DNA of 13,866 nucleotides from NCBI GenBank assembly GCA_900404475.1, contig OUQQ01000075.1:35148-49013 (forward strand), given 5' to 3'. Source of the stretch: Spongospora subterranea. Taxonomy: Eukaryota > Endomyxa > Phytomyxea > Plasmodiophorida > Plasmodiophoridae. The stretch's first letter is position 1; every line of letters begins with the position of its first letter. A program made the translations under genes and the position numbers. Below the pieces are notes generated by a model. The model searched no databases and had not been told where the DNA came from. It was given only the letters and a program-made list of their open reading frames with translations. This document shows positions 1 to 9,789 of this stretch, piece after piece.

Positions 1-131
1 GTGTAACTATGACAATTGAGCCTCATGAGAAAGATTAGCCCCATTCCACCAAAACGGGGAATGAAGCTAAAGTAGGAAAGTATGAAAAAGTTCATCACAT
101 AACAAAGGCGCCGGATGTAAATATAGCTTAC
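1..131 (-). other. Start of eEF2 intron 6 (acceptor outside window)
   Basis: After the GTAAGC donor at 131 the minus strand has no acceptor followed by the expected continuation of domain II (a GQKVRI-like strand). CTTTAG near 66 and CATAG near 7 lead to frames that stop or do not match. This intron is therefore at least 131 nt, longer than the other five in the gene, unless a small exon is hidden here. Confidence 0.55.
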
Positions 132-1655
132 CGGTCCTGACAACACCGGAGAAAACACGGCCGAAGGCGAAGAAGCGACCACCATCAGAAGAGGGAACCA
201 TCTTTGAGACATACATCATTAAAGGACCATTGGGATCACACTTCTTGACGGCCAACGCGCATTCATCATCGGCTGGTCCCGGGTACAGCGTATCGCAACG
301 ATATTTCTACAAACGGAAACACCCTTTAGCATCCGACAACGTAAACAATAGATTAATTACCTGAGCGTGAACAGGGGAAGGAAGGTGCTTGACCATCATA
401 TCGAGCAGACACTCGGCGGCAGGAAGCCAGGACTGCATGACACGTTTGAGCAGAGCTTTACCAGTCAAATCTTCGGCATCCTTTGGCACTGAGTGGAAAT
501 TTAGAGTTCAGCCGCGGAGCTAACCAACCGTTTTCGCTAACCTTTAATGCCTAAACCTTTGATGTACTTGGCGAACACTTCTTTCTTGTCCTCCATGATG
601 GCATCGAACAACATTTCAATCGGGTCAAGAATGAACTTACAGAAACCACGTTCATTCTGAACACCATCGGTAACGGGTTTGCTTGTCCATTTCTTGCCTT
701 TAGCGTTGTAGAAGTTCTCTCCCCAAAGGCGAGTCATCATTTTGTCCTTAGGCAGACCGAGCTTCTTGTTGTACATGAGTGCGAAACGCTCAAGAGAGAA
801 ACCCCAGCCGTGAAGACCGGAACCAAAAGCGACGGTCCCCTTCTCAGGGTAGACCTGGATATCGGGCATCGTTTCGTCTTTGTATGTGGAGATGACGACA
901 TTAACAGACTCAACGGCGGCACGGAACGTCTGATAAGCTTCTTCACGGGGAAGATGTTGTTCCAAAAATACACGGTCGAGCTTGTTCAAGAACAGGACAG
1001 GGATGATACGCTCGTCAATAGCCTTCAAACCCCAGCAATTAGAATGTAATTCAACCAAACAATAAACTGTAGAAAACATTATAATACCTGACGAAGGACG
1101 GTTTCGGTTTGGACGCACACTCCTTCGATACAATCGACAACGACCAATGCACCATCAGTTACACGCAAAGCAGCTGTAACTTCACTGCTGAAATCAACGT
1201 GCCCTGGAGAATCGATCAAGTTGATCAAGAAAGGCATCGCTTCGGTGATTCCATTCTCCCTTTCCTCGGCATCGGGCTCACGCTCGTAATATAGGGAAAC
1301 GGAGGTCGACTTGATGGTAATACCACGGTCTACACGCCAAAGAATACGGACGTCAGCAGACATGGGTTCACATGGCAAGTCGAGGAACATTACCGATTTC
1401 ATCCTGACGGGTATCAGTTGTTCGCTTATCACCAGCGTCAGCTTCAGCCATCATACCGGCTTTGGATAAAAGCGAATCGGTTAATGTGGACTTTCCATGG
1501 TCGACGTGAGCAATAACGGACATATTCCGAATATTTTCCTATAAAAAAACAAGATGTCAATAGACAATTGGGCGACGCCGGGCGAACCAAAAGCGACAGC
1601 AACGTACACGACGATCCATCATGGCGCGGATCTGGTCGATCGTGAAGTTAACCAT
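132..1655 (-). CDS. EEF2: Translation elongation factor 2 (eEF2), 5' part, six exons, truncated by window edge
   Basis: GTPase that drives ribosomal translocation in the cytosol. Exons on the minus strand: 1655-1608, 1538-1394, 1329-1088, 1022-542, 488-361, 306-132. Phases join cleanly to give about 406 residues of a protein usually about 840 long. Visible motifs: MVNFT start, P-loop AHVDHGKST (residues 26-34), the switch I region around TRQDEIDRGIT (59-69), DSPGHVD (104-110) and NKLD (158-161). The FGSGLHGW and LLPNF-independent blocks [37 protein letters not shown] and [12 protein letters not shown] then follow in the order expected for domains G, G' and early II. Introns are 69, 64, 65, 53 and 54 nt. 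The last exon ends in phase 1 at a GTAAGC donor and no convincing acceptor follows before base 1. The start has a good context (cATGG). Switch I reads DEIDRG where eEF2 usually has DEQERG. Identity is certain; the exon 2/3 boundary is the least usual. Confidence 0.96.
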
Positions 1656-3167
1656 GATGAAGGAGTTTGATGAAAGAGCCTGAGGCTGTTAGCTAGGGAC
1701 TAAAGTGGGGCGGGACGGACGACAGACAGACGACGACGCCCAAGTCTATACACAAACGACACTAGGTCAAGACGTGATGTGGATAGAAGGGTGGCAGGAT
1801 TTGCGAGCGGTTCGGAGTGCGCTGCGGACTCCGCTTCCTTCGGATTTGGCCAACCACATTACACCATATGCGCCCTAATTGATTCATGAACCACTCGTGT
1901 CTTCGTATGACATGACTTCCATTTTAATTTGGTCCCATAATCGATTTCAATTATCTCTTTCATCGAATATTTGATTAATTTTATCGGCGGGGATATTTTG
2001 GTCGGTAAATAATGGATTCATCGGCCGAGTTCGTATGAATCTGTATTGGTTAATGCGCTCCGTAGCCGAATGGATATCACATGCAGCTAATGTGCTCGAA
2101 CTGGCTGCGTCCTTTGCCATCATAAACTGCCAAAATTCATGTGTCTTATTTTCTTTGCAATAACCATAATGATGTGTTGTTGTTCGATTAATGTTCAGAT
2201 TGGAGCGTAGTTAAACCTCTCTCTGGTGAAGGAACAAGTATCGGTTGTGTTGAGTCGCAACAGCATGTCACCTTAGAAAAGCGAAAGAAGGTGATCAGCC
2301 AAGCTGAACCCGATAACGTCACGAACTGGTTAAACCATGACATTCTGTATTTTGCGGGCAGGGGCCAACCTGTCCCCACTGTCAGGATCGCCCAAACAGC
2401 CGTAATAGCAATTGATTCACGGACTCATGATCATGATGAGACTCTACAGTGATAGTGATCACGTAGTACTTGTGCCAATGATAATAGTATGACGACACCA
2501 TTCATAACAATCCTGAAGGCTGTATCCAAGCGTTCCACCGACGGTCGGTTTGTGTTCGTCGCTGTCATTCAGCTTCCATCGAATCGTGGAAAACTGCAAT
2601 TCAACGAATTGTGTCGAGCTTGACAGACCCAACAAGCACTAATAAATGATCCTCGTCACCGTAAATGTGCTTTGCCCAAATTTCGCGAATACAACTCTAA
2701 ACGAATAGAATGTAGTTGTTTTATATAATGATTGATGTGTGATCCTGACTGGCAGAACATGTGCTCAGTTATCCCGTATCAGTGAGGACCACTGACCGCA
2801 TCGGAATCGGGACAGGGATGACACGATACCCGCTGACCGTACATGGCCTCTCAGTGCAGCGATTCACGATACTGCTACAGAGTATGCGGGTAAGGGGTTC
2901 CACTGTAGCTCAACACGATTGACAACTGTTACCCAGTGTGCATCGTGTTCATTACCTGTCAAACAGCAAATCACTACTGGACCAGACGTTGATGTGTTTT
3001 CCTTCGTCAATGTGCTTCATATCAGGGTACCTCTAATGGGAACGCCAAGTACGGTCATGATATCTGCCCATCATTCCTGTAGCAGCTCTAATCGAAAGCG
3101 ACGGCGCGATCGGTTCCTTTTCTGACCAAGACCTTCTAGATCGCGTAAGCGACTCTAAGTCGTCTCC
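1656..3167. other. Divergent intergenic region between eEF2 and the GRAM-VASt gene
   Basis: About 1.5 kb between two divergently transcribed genes, so it must carry both promoters and both 5' leaders. Short ORFs at 2188-2379 and 2919-3125 have no recognisable motif or homologue. A 6-bp stem (CGGAGT at 1813-1818 with ACTCCG at 1828-1833) sits about 160 bp upstream of the eEF2 start. I see no TATA box, tRNA or repeat that I can defend. Confidence 0.5.
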
Positions 3168-6068
3168 ATGTCATTGAGCAAATCCGTTGAAGATCGAGTC
3201 AAGGAGTATTGCCTGCGATACCTTCTTTATTGCATCGGGGACTAATGCAGTTGTTATTTAGGGTTTCGTCATACACGGCAAGGGATGTTCAAAAATACTG
3301 TAAAGGATTGCTGAAGATCCAGCACAACTCGACCAAAATTGTCGACAGCTCCGGGGACGGCGGGCATATTTACCAATGTATCAAGGAGATGATGAAATCG
3401 ATGACAGAATCGGCAAGTGACTATCATGAACTTTCAGTCGACCTTCTTGAAGTAGCATCGTCATCACTGTCGTATGCCGAATTTGTGTTTCCAACTAATT
3501 TCTGATCACGACTTTAGAGGAACTCCTGAATCGGGAACAAGTGTGTGGAGCCCTGCGATCACGAAGTTTCTCAGTCATAACAACCGTTCAATGACCCGAT
3601 TGCACGACACCATTGCTGACATAGCACGGTAAAAGCACGGAAGCTTTTCAAAATCAACTTTTAACTCGGCTTCTCAGGCAACCGGAACCAAGTTCATCAC
3701 ATGAATCCAGAATCTCTCCACTGAACCTAATCAAGTTGATACAGTTGAACAGGTTTAACACAATATCGATCAGCATTATACTTCGTGATATTGCCGAGCT
3801 AAGCAACAAACTGTCCACAAGATTATGGAAGACTTCGCTTGCTTACACCAAAACCGAGCCTTCCAACGATCAACTCGTTCTTTTGTGTCAGTTGTTATCA
3901 CGATTATGCGAGGGTTACTCCTCGTTAGGCTCATGCCTTTCAGCTGACTCTCATGACATAATGGCTATGCATAACGACATGAGTGAATTTGATCAACAAA
4001 CAGTCCTTTCTTTGAAAGCAAACAGTGAAGCCACAGACTCGAACATGGAGAAAGTAGCTGAGCGAGTATTTGCCATAAACAGGCAGAGAACTCAGACAGT
4101 TGAGGGCGCTCTGTTCCGGTTAGCCAAGGTGGAAAAAGGAAAATGTCAATTGTCGATGTCGATTCTTATCTCACTTTTGTATGTACAGTCCCACATTGCA
4201 TTGTTGACAACCTTCGCATTAGTAACTGGTACAAGAAACTTAACCATTCAAACTGATACAGAAAACAAGGTTCACATGTTATAACTTCTCACAATCGCGT
4301 TTTAAAAAAGGTCAAATAGGAAATATGTGAGGGTAATATACAGATCGACCAGATACCTCAGGCTCCTCTACCCAGCAACGATGACATGATAATATCCTCA
4401 TATTCTTGCGCAATTCTCAAAAAAGGTTTCCCAGTTCATGGGAGGATGTCGTTGACACGGTTAGATCGGACATGCCCATTCGAAAAGCTTGCTGATCTTT
4501 GGTAATCAGATCATCAGTTTGCTTTGCATCACCCCTCTTGTCGGGGGACGTCAAAATTGCGTTTACTTCAATTCAGAACGTTCACAAAGAAAAATTAGCT
4601 CTTATGCTTCCTAACTCGCTAAAAATCACTGATGCCGAATGCGTTAGAACCTTCACTAGCTTCTTGAACTTAGATCAGGTAAAACTCGGTATGTGATTTG
4701 ACTTCTTCTGCCAAACCGTGCAAAGGCGCTGCAATCTATACAGGAGCTTTTGCGCATCCATCGGGCGATTGCTGTTGCCGTCTTGACACCTCGGGCCGTT
4801 TTCAAAAATCAATGCGAAGTGACACCAGAATTAACCTCGGTATCGAATAACACCGGTGAACGCAACAATAGCGATGTTGAAAAGACGATAGACGGCGATT
4901 TAAAGGCGGGACCCGAACCGATCATCATGCTCAAATCAGCAGTTGAAGTGATAGCTAATCAAACTGACAAAATATCGCATGTTCTCTCTGTCAAAATTTG
5001 CTGCCCTTCGAATCAGTTGATCCAGTTGATGACAAGGCAATCCATATGGACGACTTTTCTTGAGCGGGATGGCCATACTGCCATTAGCATATCTGATTGG
5101 ACCTCAGGTCATTCACGGCAAGAGTTGCAATTACTAAAGTCACTGACATGATTTATATCTGCCAGACGAAATTTCGGGGCATCAAAGTCGAGTAATTACA
5201 TCAACCAGGTCTTTAGGAAGCGCCTTTGCCGCATTTGGTGTTAGTCAAGCTATGCTATCATCAATTCATCGGTTCGGATATAATAACGAGCACATGGCAA
5301 TATATCAGATTGAAACTGTACAATTTTTGAACAACGAATAAGTTCCAGGCTAACGTCATCTTGGTTATAGACGTGTTCCGGTATTCCTTATTCGGATTGC
5401 TTTACGGTTTATATCCAAATAGAAATCGGCATCGGATCAGGTGGGAAGTTTGATTCAACTGAAGGTATTGATTAAATTTGTAACAGAAGGACGCGAAATA
5501 TCATTAGAAATAGGAGTTGAACCTAGATTCATCAAAAAGACGTTGTTAAAAGGAACAATCACGAAAAATGTTGAACGTATGTCGGAATCCGAATTTATAG
5601 GTTTAACCGTTGGTATGTCAGGTCATCCGAGAAACACAGGAGTCATACAAAACATTCCAAATGATTCTCGCCGAAAGATTGCCCAGTTCAATTGCGTCGG
5701 CGAGCACCAATACCACGGCGAACAAAGTAATCCATTTTCATGATCCCATAAAATCCCAGTATAGGTCACATAAAAACACACAGGTGCGTCGTTATTGTTC
5801 TGCAAACAACTTGTGAAAGTGAACAGAGCTCAGGCATTAGCAATGTTCGTAATCGCGGTGATGATGGTTGCACTTCTATGGCTTTTGATAGGAAAACAAG
5901 GTTTCAAACCCGAAGGATATGAACTTTCGTCACAGATGTTGGATATAAAACAACAGGTACAAATGGTGGTTGCATATACCAACGCATAAAATGAGAATGC
6001 ATGGACAGCTCGACACGGTCGCAAAAGATATCAAACTAATTAAGCAGTTGATAGATAATGAAAATTGA
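3168..6068 (+). CDS. BAR-like/GRAM/VASt membrane-anchored lipid (sterol) transfer protein, LAM/Aster class, 13 exons
   Basis: Exons: 3168-3205, 3262-3471, 3518-3628, 3678-4269, 4344-4459, 4510-4678, 4726-5107, 5166-5317, 5371-5464, 5508-5576, 5632-5783, 5834-5956, 6009-6068. All phases join, giving 755 residues. Residues 1-317 are long amphipathic helices, BAR-like by pattern. Residues about 330-425 form a GRAM domain (YSCAILKKGFPVHGRMSL, SSVCFASPL, KLALMLPNSLKI, FTSFLNLDQ). Residues about 497-662 form a VASt/StART-like domain (HVLSVKI, SDWTS, GIPYSDCFTV, EIGVEPRFIKKTLLKGTI, ESYKTFQMIL). One membrane helix (about 696-715) and a short coiled coil end the protein. Family members carry sterol between ER and other membranes at contact sites. 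An in-frame TAA at 3156 supports the ATG. The order recalls fungal SIP3/YSP1, but no PH domain is visible. GRAM and VASt are secure; BAR is inferred. The junction near residues 119-145 and the weak donor at 5108 are least certain. Confidence 0.85.
4129..4188 (+). other. 60-nt in-frame segment that may be an optional intron
   Basis: Within exon 4 of the GRAM-VASt gene this segment begins GTGGAA after AAG and ends TGTACAG. It is exactly 60 nt and stop-free, so splicing or retention keeps frame. Removing it joins the helix ending ALFRLAK to SHIALLTTF and gives a 735-residue product. It has intron-like edges and lies between the helical region and the GRAM domain. I could not decide which form is normal. 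Confidence 0.4.
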
Positions 6069-6128
6069 TAAAATTTAACCAGGGAATGTATTTGAATTTG
6101 AATGGGTAATGCACGGAAATAGGCGGAT
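6069..6128. other. 60-bp gap between two convergent genes
   Basis: Only 60 bp separate the stop codon of the GRAM-VASt gene (TGA, 6066-6068) from that of the phosphatidylserine synthase gene (TAA, 6131-6129 on the minus strand). The region is AT-rich, with a tandem TTTGAA. Both 3' untranslated regions must end here or overlap, so the transcripts are probably complementary at their ends (inference). Confidence 0.7.
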
Positions 6129-8023
6129 TTAATCATTCTTTTCGGATTCAGTCCTCTTGGATTTGAGAAGTATGGCAATGCAAACAAATATGTAAGAGGG
6201 TACTAAGACGGCCCATATCACTTTAACATGAGTTGGAGCAGTCCTTGTCTGGAACAGCTCTTGGCCGAACTTAATGCCGATCAGCATCTCCACGACAATA
6301 ATCAGAGTTAACACCCAGGCCTGCGACCCAAGTCGCTTGCACCTGCGATTACCAAATTAGCTAATTCGGATTGAAATCATTGGCGTAAAGAGTACTTGCT
6401 ATCGCTAGTATAGATGTAGACTTGACGTAATGATGGCAACCCAATAACAAAAATGAGGACTATCCTATATATATTCAAAGGATGTTCAGAAGGAATCCAA
6501 CTGTCAGCGGATTAGAAACATTCCCACAACATCAAACCGCAGACGTACAGAACAGATTTCAAGAAAAACGAATTCAGATCTTTGATCTGAAAAGCGACAA
6601 GCAAAGCCTAAACAGTATATATCTGAATGAATTCGCAGAAAGATGACCGCGAATTTTTGTTGATCACCTGTAAAGTTAGAAACCTACGCCAATTTTTTGT
6701 AAATTCCCACTTCACAGTCATCCATGAATGTGGCGCAAGTTGCATGACCAAACGTTTAGCCTGATTAAGCCCAATTGTTATTTGAGATCAATTAATTATA
6801 CAAGGTATTCAACCTTTCCCGTCCTAAGAAAACTACTGTCAGAAAATCAGACAGCATATTACATATATCGGGCTGACAATGTTTGTGTTTGACGAATTCC
6901 GGTCCATTCGTACGTTTGAACCTTCAAAAGCTTTAAAAGGCAAGAGTATGCAGCGGTAGAAACGCTGACCTCTAAATAGCGGCAAAGTGCATAACCGAAT
7001 TCAATTCCAAGTCCGTTGCATATTAAGACGTCAAGAATGATCTGGTCCCACCAGCATTCGGCGAAATTCGGCAACAAATGTGTAAAAGATATCTGATGCC
7101 AACAGGTTGATATATGTCTTAACGTAACAACACATGACCATCAACCTCAACGATTTCCCATAGGATAGAAGATATCCAGCAAACAAGTCTACTCACAAAA
7201 TTTGAGAATATTTCAATCCAAGAACAAAAAGAAACTACCGATTTCTCATGACCATCGATTTGGCAATCCATCCGACGAAATGGGCAATTACAAACCGATC
7301 GAATGTTGCGTCGTGAATCGTTTTGAACGTAATGCGGCAATCTGCTGCATAAGGCCGCTCAATTGGCTTAACGTTAAGTGATGAATCGAAAAAAGTCATG
7401 GCCCATCTATTCCCATTCAAACATTAACGAAACCGATTCGTTTCCGATTGACTCCAAAATACCTGGCAGTATGAACATCCATAAATAGAAGCACAATTAG
7501 AGCAAATAGGTATAATACAGAAAGTCCAAACACCTATAATCGGTAATTAGAGAAGTAGCTGAGGAAGGTGCCGATGAATATTACCGCACGCCATACAGCC
7601 GGATTGGGGCGAATAAACGGCCCGGACGGAAATACTAGTAGACCTAAAACCTGATTATTTTCATCAGCAAACTGATATAAAGTAAAAGCAACACAGCCAC
7701 TGACGATGAATACAAATGCAGCTGCACATAAACCTCGCATCAGCGCACTGGAAAACACAGGGATGTTGAGGAATGGCCAAAAGGATCTGAAGCAGTATGC
7801 CATACGTTTTCAGCTCATATTGCTGGGGATCAAACGCGCATGTGACCAATATGACAACACATATGGCCAAGGCGATAAGGCTATGAGGGGTATAAAGCCA
7901 TTGAATCGTAATGTCGTTCACGTATTGCTCATTAGAATAATCTCGAGCAATGCTGTTTGAGCGAGGAAACGCCGGCCGCGATGCTGTAGCCACAGGCGCA
8001 GGGGACTGAGCAATATCTGCCAT
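6129..8023 (-). CDS. Phosphatidylserine synthase, base-exchange (PTDSS1/2) type, 12 exons
   Basis: Swaps the head group of phosphatidylcholine or phosphatidylethanolamine for L-serine; a calcium-dependent multi-pass ER membrane enzyme. Exons on the minus strand: 8023-7806, 7747-7585, 7533-7463, 7406-7239, 7188-7146, 7092-6970, 6921-6863, 6823-6814, 6760-6668, 6607-6549, 6500-6396, 6342-6129. Every phase closes, giving 441 residues (human PSS1: 473). Matching blocks: DITIQWLYTPHSL, FPSGPFIRPNPAVWR, VFGLSVLY, HFVGW, LLPNFAECWWDQIILDVLICN, TGKAKR, DLNSFFLK, CKRLGSQAW, IKFGQELF. The eight residues I recall as essential in mammalian PSS1 (H172, E197, E200, N209, E212, D216, D221, N226) all appear at a constant offset of 21: H193, E218, E221, N230, E233, D237, D242, N247. 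An in-frame TAA six bases upstream fixes the ATG. Introns are 39-60 nt. Confidence 0.94.
6814..6823 (-). other. 10-nt micro-exon of the phosphatidylserine synthase gene
   Basis: Exon 8 is only GACGGGAAAG. It completes an ATG codon from exon 7 and adds Thr-Gly-Lys, restoring the conserved TGK-x-KR stretch seen in animal PSS enzymes. It lies between a 39-nt intron (6862-6824, GTAATA...TTCTTAG) and a 53-nt intron (6813-6761, GTTGAA...AATCAG). Skipping it gives a 102-nt intron and a broken reading frame. Confidence 0.8.
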
Positions 8024-8694
8024 TAATTATGGGCACTCCCAACAGCACAAACAGCACAAAACTAAAGCAGTTTCAGATTGGCAAAATCAGCACAAGTGGA
8101 ATAGCGTTGCGCTCAGCCACCAGACTGTCAATCGGCAAGAAAAATAGCGCCATGCCCGCAAAAAAAAAAGGGTTTCACACCAGTCAGCCGTTGCTCTTAA
8201 TGTACAGTGTACCAAGTGACACGTTCAATTGTATTGGTTACCCAAGTCATCCCGAACGAGGAGTGTATCAATTCCCCACTCTGACCATGGGGCCCTCATC
8301 TGCGGGGTGCGCCTGTATCCGTTGACTGGCGTGCGTTTGATCCAACCGGTCTCCTCAAGCATTTCTCATTGATACCTTATGTCGTACCATCCGACAGATA
8401 TCCAGGATGACATTATCGGAGCCGATGGAAGGCGGCAGGGTAGATATTGCGAAGAGCGCCAGGTGTGTTACGTCGATTGCGTTGTTCGACTCAGGTCTGA
8501 CCAAATATTGAATAGTCTATCCGTGTGCGAAATTGCAGGAAGGATAGATTGTGAGCCAAGGCAATGACACAGCCCGCGGCATCGTGGATTGGACAAAAAA
8601 TCAAAAGCTGTCTGTGACAGTTGGCTACGGATCGGACTGTCATTTCGAAATGGATGTGGCAGTTGCGTAACGCCCGATGAACATTGGTTGCAGC
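8024..8694. other. 5' flank of the phosphatidylserine synthase gene
   Basis: About 670 bp upstream of the synthase start, expected to hold its promoter and leader. It contains a run of nine or more A near 8160 and short ORFs in both directions (for example 8029-8325 and 8379-8567) without recognisable motifs. No gene could be supported. Confidence 0.45.
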
Positions 8695-9371
8695 TAGAGA
8701 TGTCAACGAGCCAACTCGAGTTGGCAATATCCGTGCCGAGTCGGACCCGAGTTGGTGCGGAATTTTACAGAGTCGCGAGTCCAACTCGTATATCAGCTTT
8801 TTGATGGGTCACCTCCTTGATGAAGTGCTGCGGGCGCCCAACGCGAGCGGCAACACAAATATCGAGTCGTTTGAGAACGAGCTCAAGTGTTGGTCTTCGC
8901 ATCAACCAATGTCAATGGGGCAATCATTATAAGACGTTTGCATGTGATTTCGTGTGAACAAGCCGCTCTATCCCAGGTTCGAACTGATGGCCAGGAATTA
9001 CATGGGGGTGACATCGACGTCACTGCCCAAGAGGAGCGACGATCAGCAAACGCCGAACGAGACTTGATGACGAATCGGTCACCGCAATCTGCGAAGTGCA
9101 GTCCTTCCTGAAATATAATCTGGCATAGCTGCCTCGCTGTAGCAATAAATGGAATCAAATACCTGAAGCTTTGAATAAGGACCGTTTGATCGCAACAAGG
9201 TGTATGGACATATGATTCAGAACAGTCGAGCCTGATAGCCGTTCTGAAGAATTCAGCAATCAGCATTTACATAATTCTGTTGAAACTCGAGTTGCTGCTG
9301 GTCCTAACGAGTTCAACTCAAGTTGGGCCGGGCAACCGTAAATGAGTCAAGTCGGCTCGCTGACATGTCTA
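8695..9371. mobile_element. MITE-like non-autonomous element with terminal inverted repeats (hAT-like termini)
   Basis: The left end at 8695-8719 (starting TAGAGATGTCAACGAGCC) and the reverse complement of 9347-9371 (starting TAGACATGTCAGCGAGCC) match at 21 of 25 positions. Similarity then fades. Just inside the ends are scattered CCAACTC/GAGTTGG motifs near 8710-8790 and 9285-9330, as in subterminal transposase-binding repeats. The terminal TAGAGATGTCAA resembles the general hAT form. No matching 8-bp target duplication is seen: GTTGCAGC lies on the left and CCTGAGGA on the right. A TA duplication is possible if the ends begin at GAGATG or GACATG. ORFs inside (8883-9266 minus and others) show no transposase motif, so it is non-autonomous or decayed. 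Confidence 0.6.
8710..8725. repeat. Perfect 16-bp palindrome in the left subterminal part of the MITE-like element
   Basis: GCCAACTCGAGTTGGC reads the same on both strands. Half-site variants recur at about 8750-8756, 8780-8788, 9286-9295 and 9314-9327. The clustering at both ends of the element suggests a repeated binding motif rather than chance. Confidence 0.6.
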
Positions 9372-9789
9372 CCTGAGGACCAACGGTCTCTGAGGGCTTT
9401 CGCCGTTTGCCCGTCGTTTCGGAAATTGCGCTATGGCCTATGGGTGCCGAAACGGCTGCCAAGTTGGATTGCCCACATCCCAATATGTTCGCGAAAGAAG
9501 CTATCGCTTTGCCAGATGATCTGTCAGGTAAATGTGTTGGGGAAGCGTACTTAATCGGGCTCCAAGCAGGAGGCCTGGAACCTGCAAAGGTGTCTAGAAA
9601 ACCGTCGACAAAATTCTGCACCGTAATACCTTGGACCTTTGTATTTCTGTACAGGGTGCGTGTTCCCACCCCATGAAGTTCTTGGCGAAGCAGTGAAATT
9701 ATTCTCGATCCGAACACGATTGGTGTCATTATACCATCATCGCCAGTATTTACTCAACATGGCCCAGACTCCGACCATTTCTCCATGTC
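9372..9789. other. Spacer between two repeat structures, no gene recognised
   Basis: About 420 bp. Open frames exist on both strands (9313-9729 minus, 138 codons; 9407-9676 plus, 89 codons). They overlap each other, extend into the neighbouring repeats, and show no domain or family I recognise. Confidence 0.45.

Noticed and set aside
810..1049. 79-codon plus-strand open frame
   Set aside because: Lies antisense to eEF2 exon 4, has no recognisable motif, and its stop-free stretch is a by-product of the coding strand.
2188..3125. Short ORFs at 2188-2379 (minus) and 2919-3125 (plus)
   Set aside because: No homology I recognise. They do not splice in phase into the flanking genes, and an in-frame stop at 3156 separates the second from the GRAM-VASt start.
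4130..4343. PH domain between the helical region and GRAM, suggested by VEGALF
   Set aside because: Only about 75 residues are available before GRAM and the Trp-containing final helix pattern of PH domains is missing.
5830..6187. Minus-strand frames with hydrophobic stretches overlapping the end of the GRAM-VASt gene
   Set aside because: They are antisense to its membrane helix exon, and the synthase gene on that strand already ends at 6129.
8883..9266. 127-codon minus-strand open frame
   Set aside because: Sits inside the MITE-like element. No transposase signature (DDE residues, zinc finger or hAT dimerisation motif) can be seen, and a plus-strand frame overlaps it.
8695..9371. Assigning the element firmly to hAT or Tc1/mariner
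   Set aside because: The ends suggest hAT, but no 8-bp duplication is present. A TA duplication is possible but too short to prove anything.
9313..9729. 138-codon minus-strand open frame, the longest in the gene-poor region
   Set aside because: No domain or family pattern; overlaps plus-strand frames of similar length and crosses the end of the MITE-like element. Kept as spacer only.
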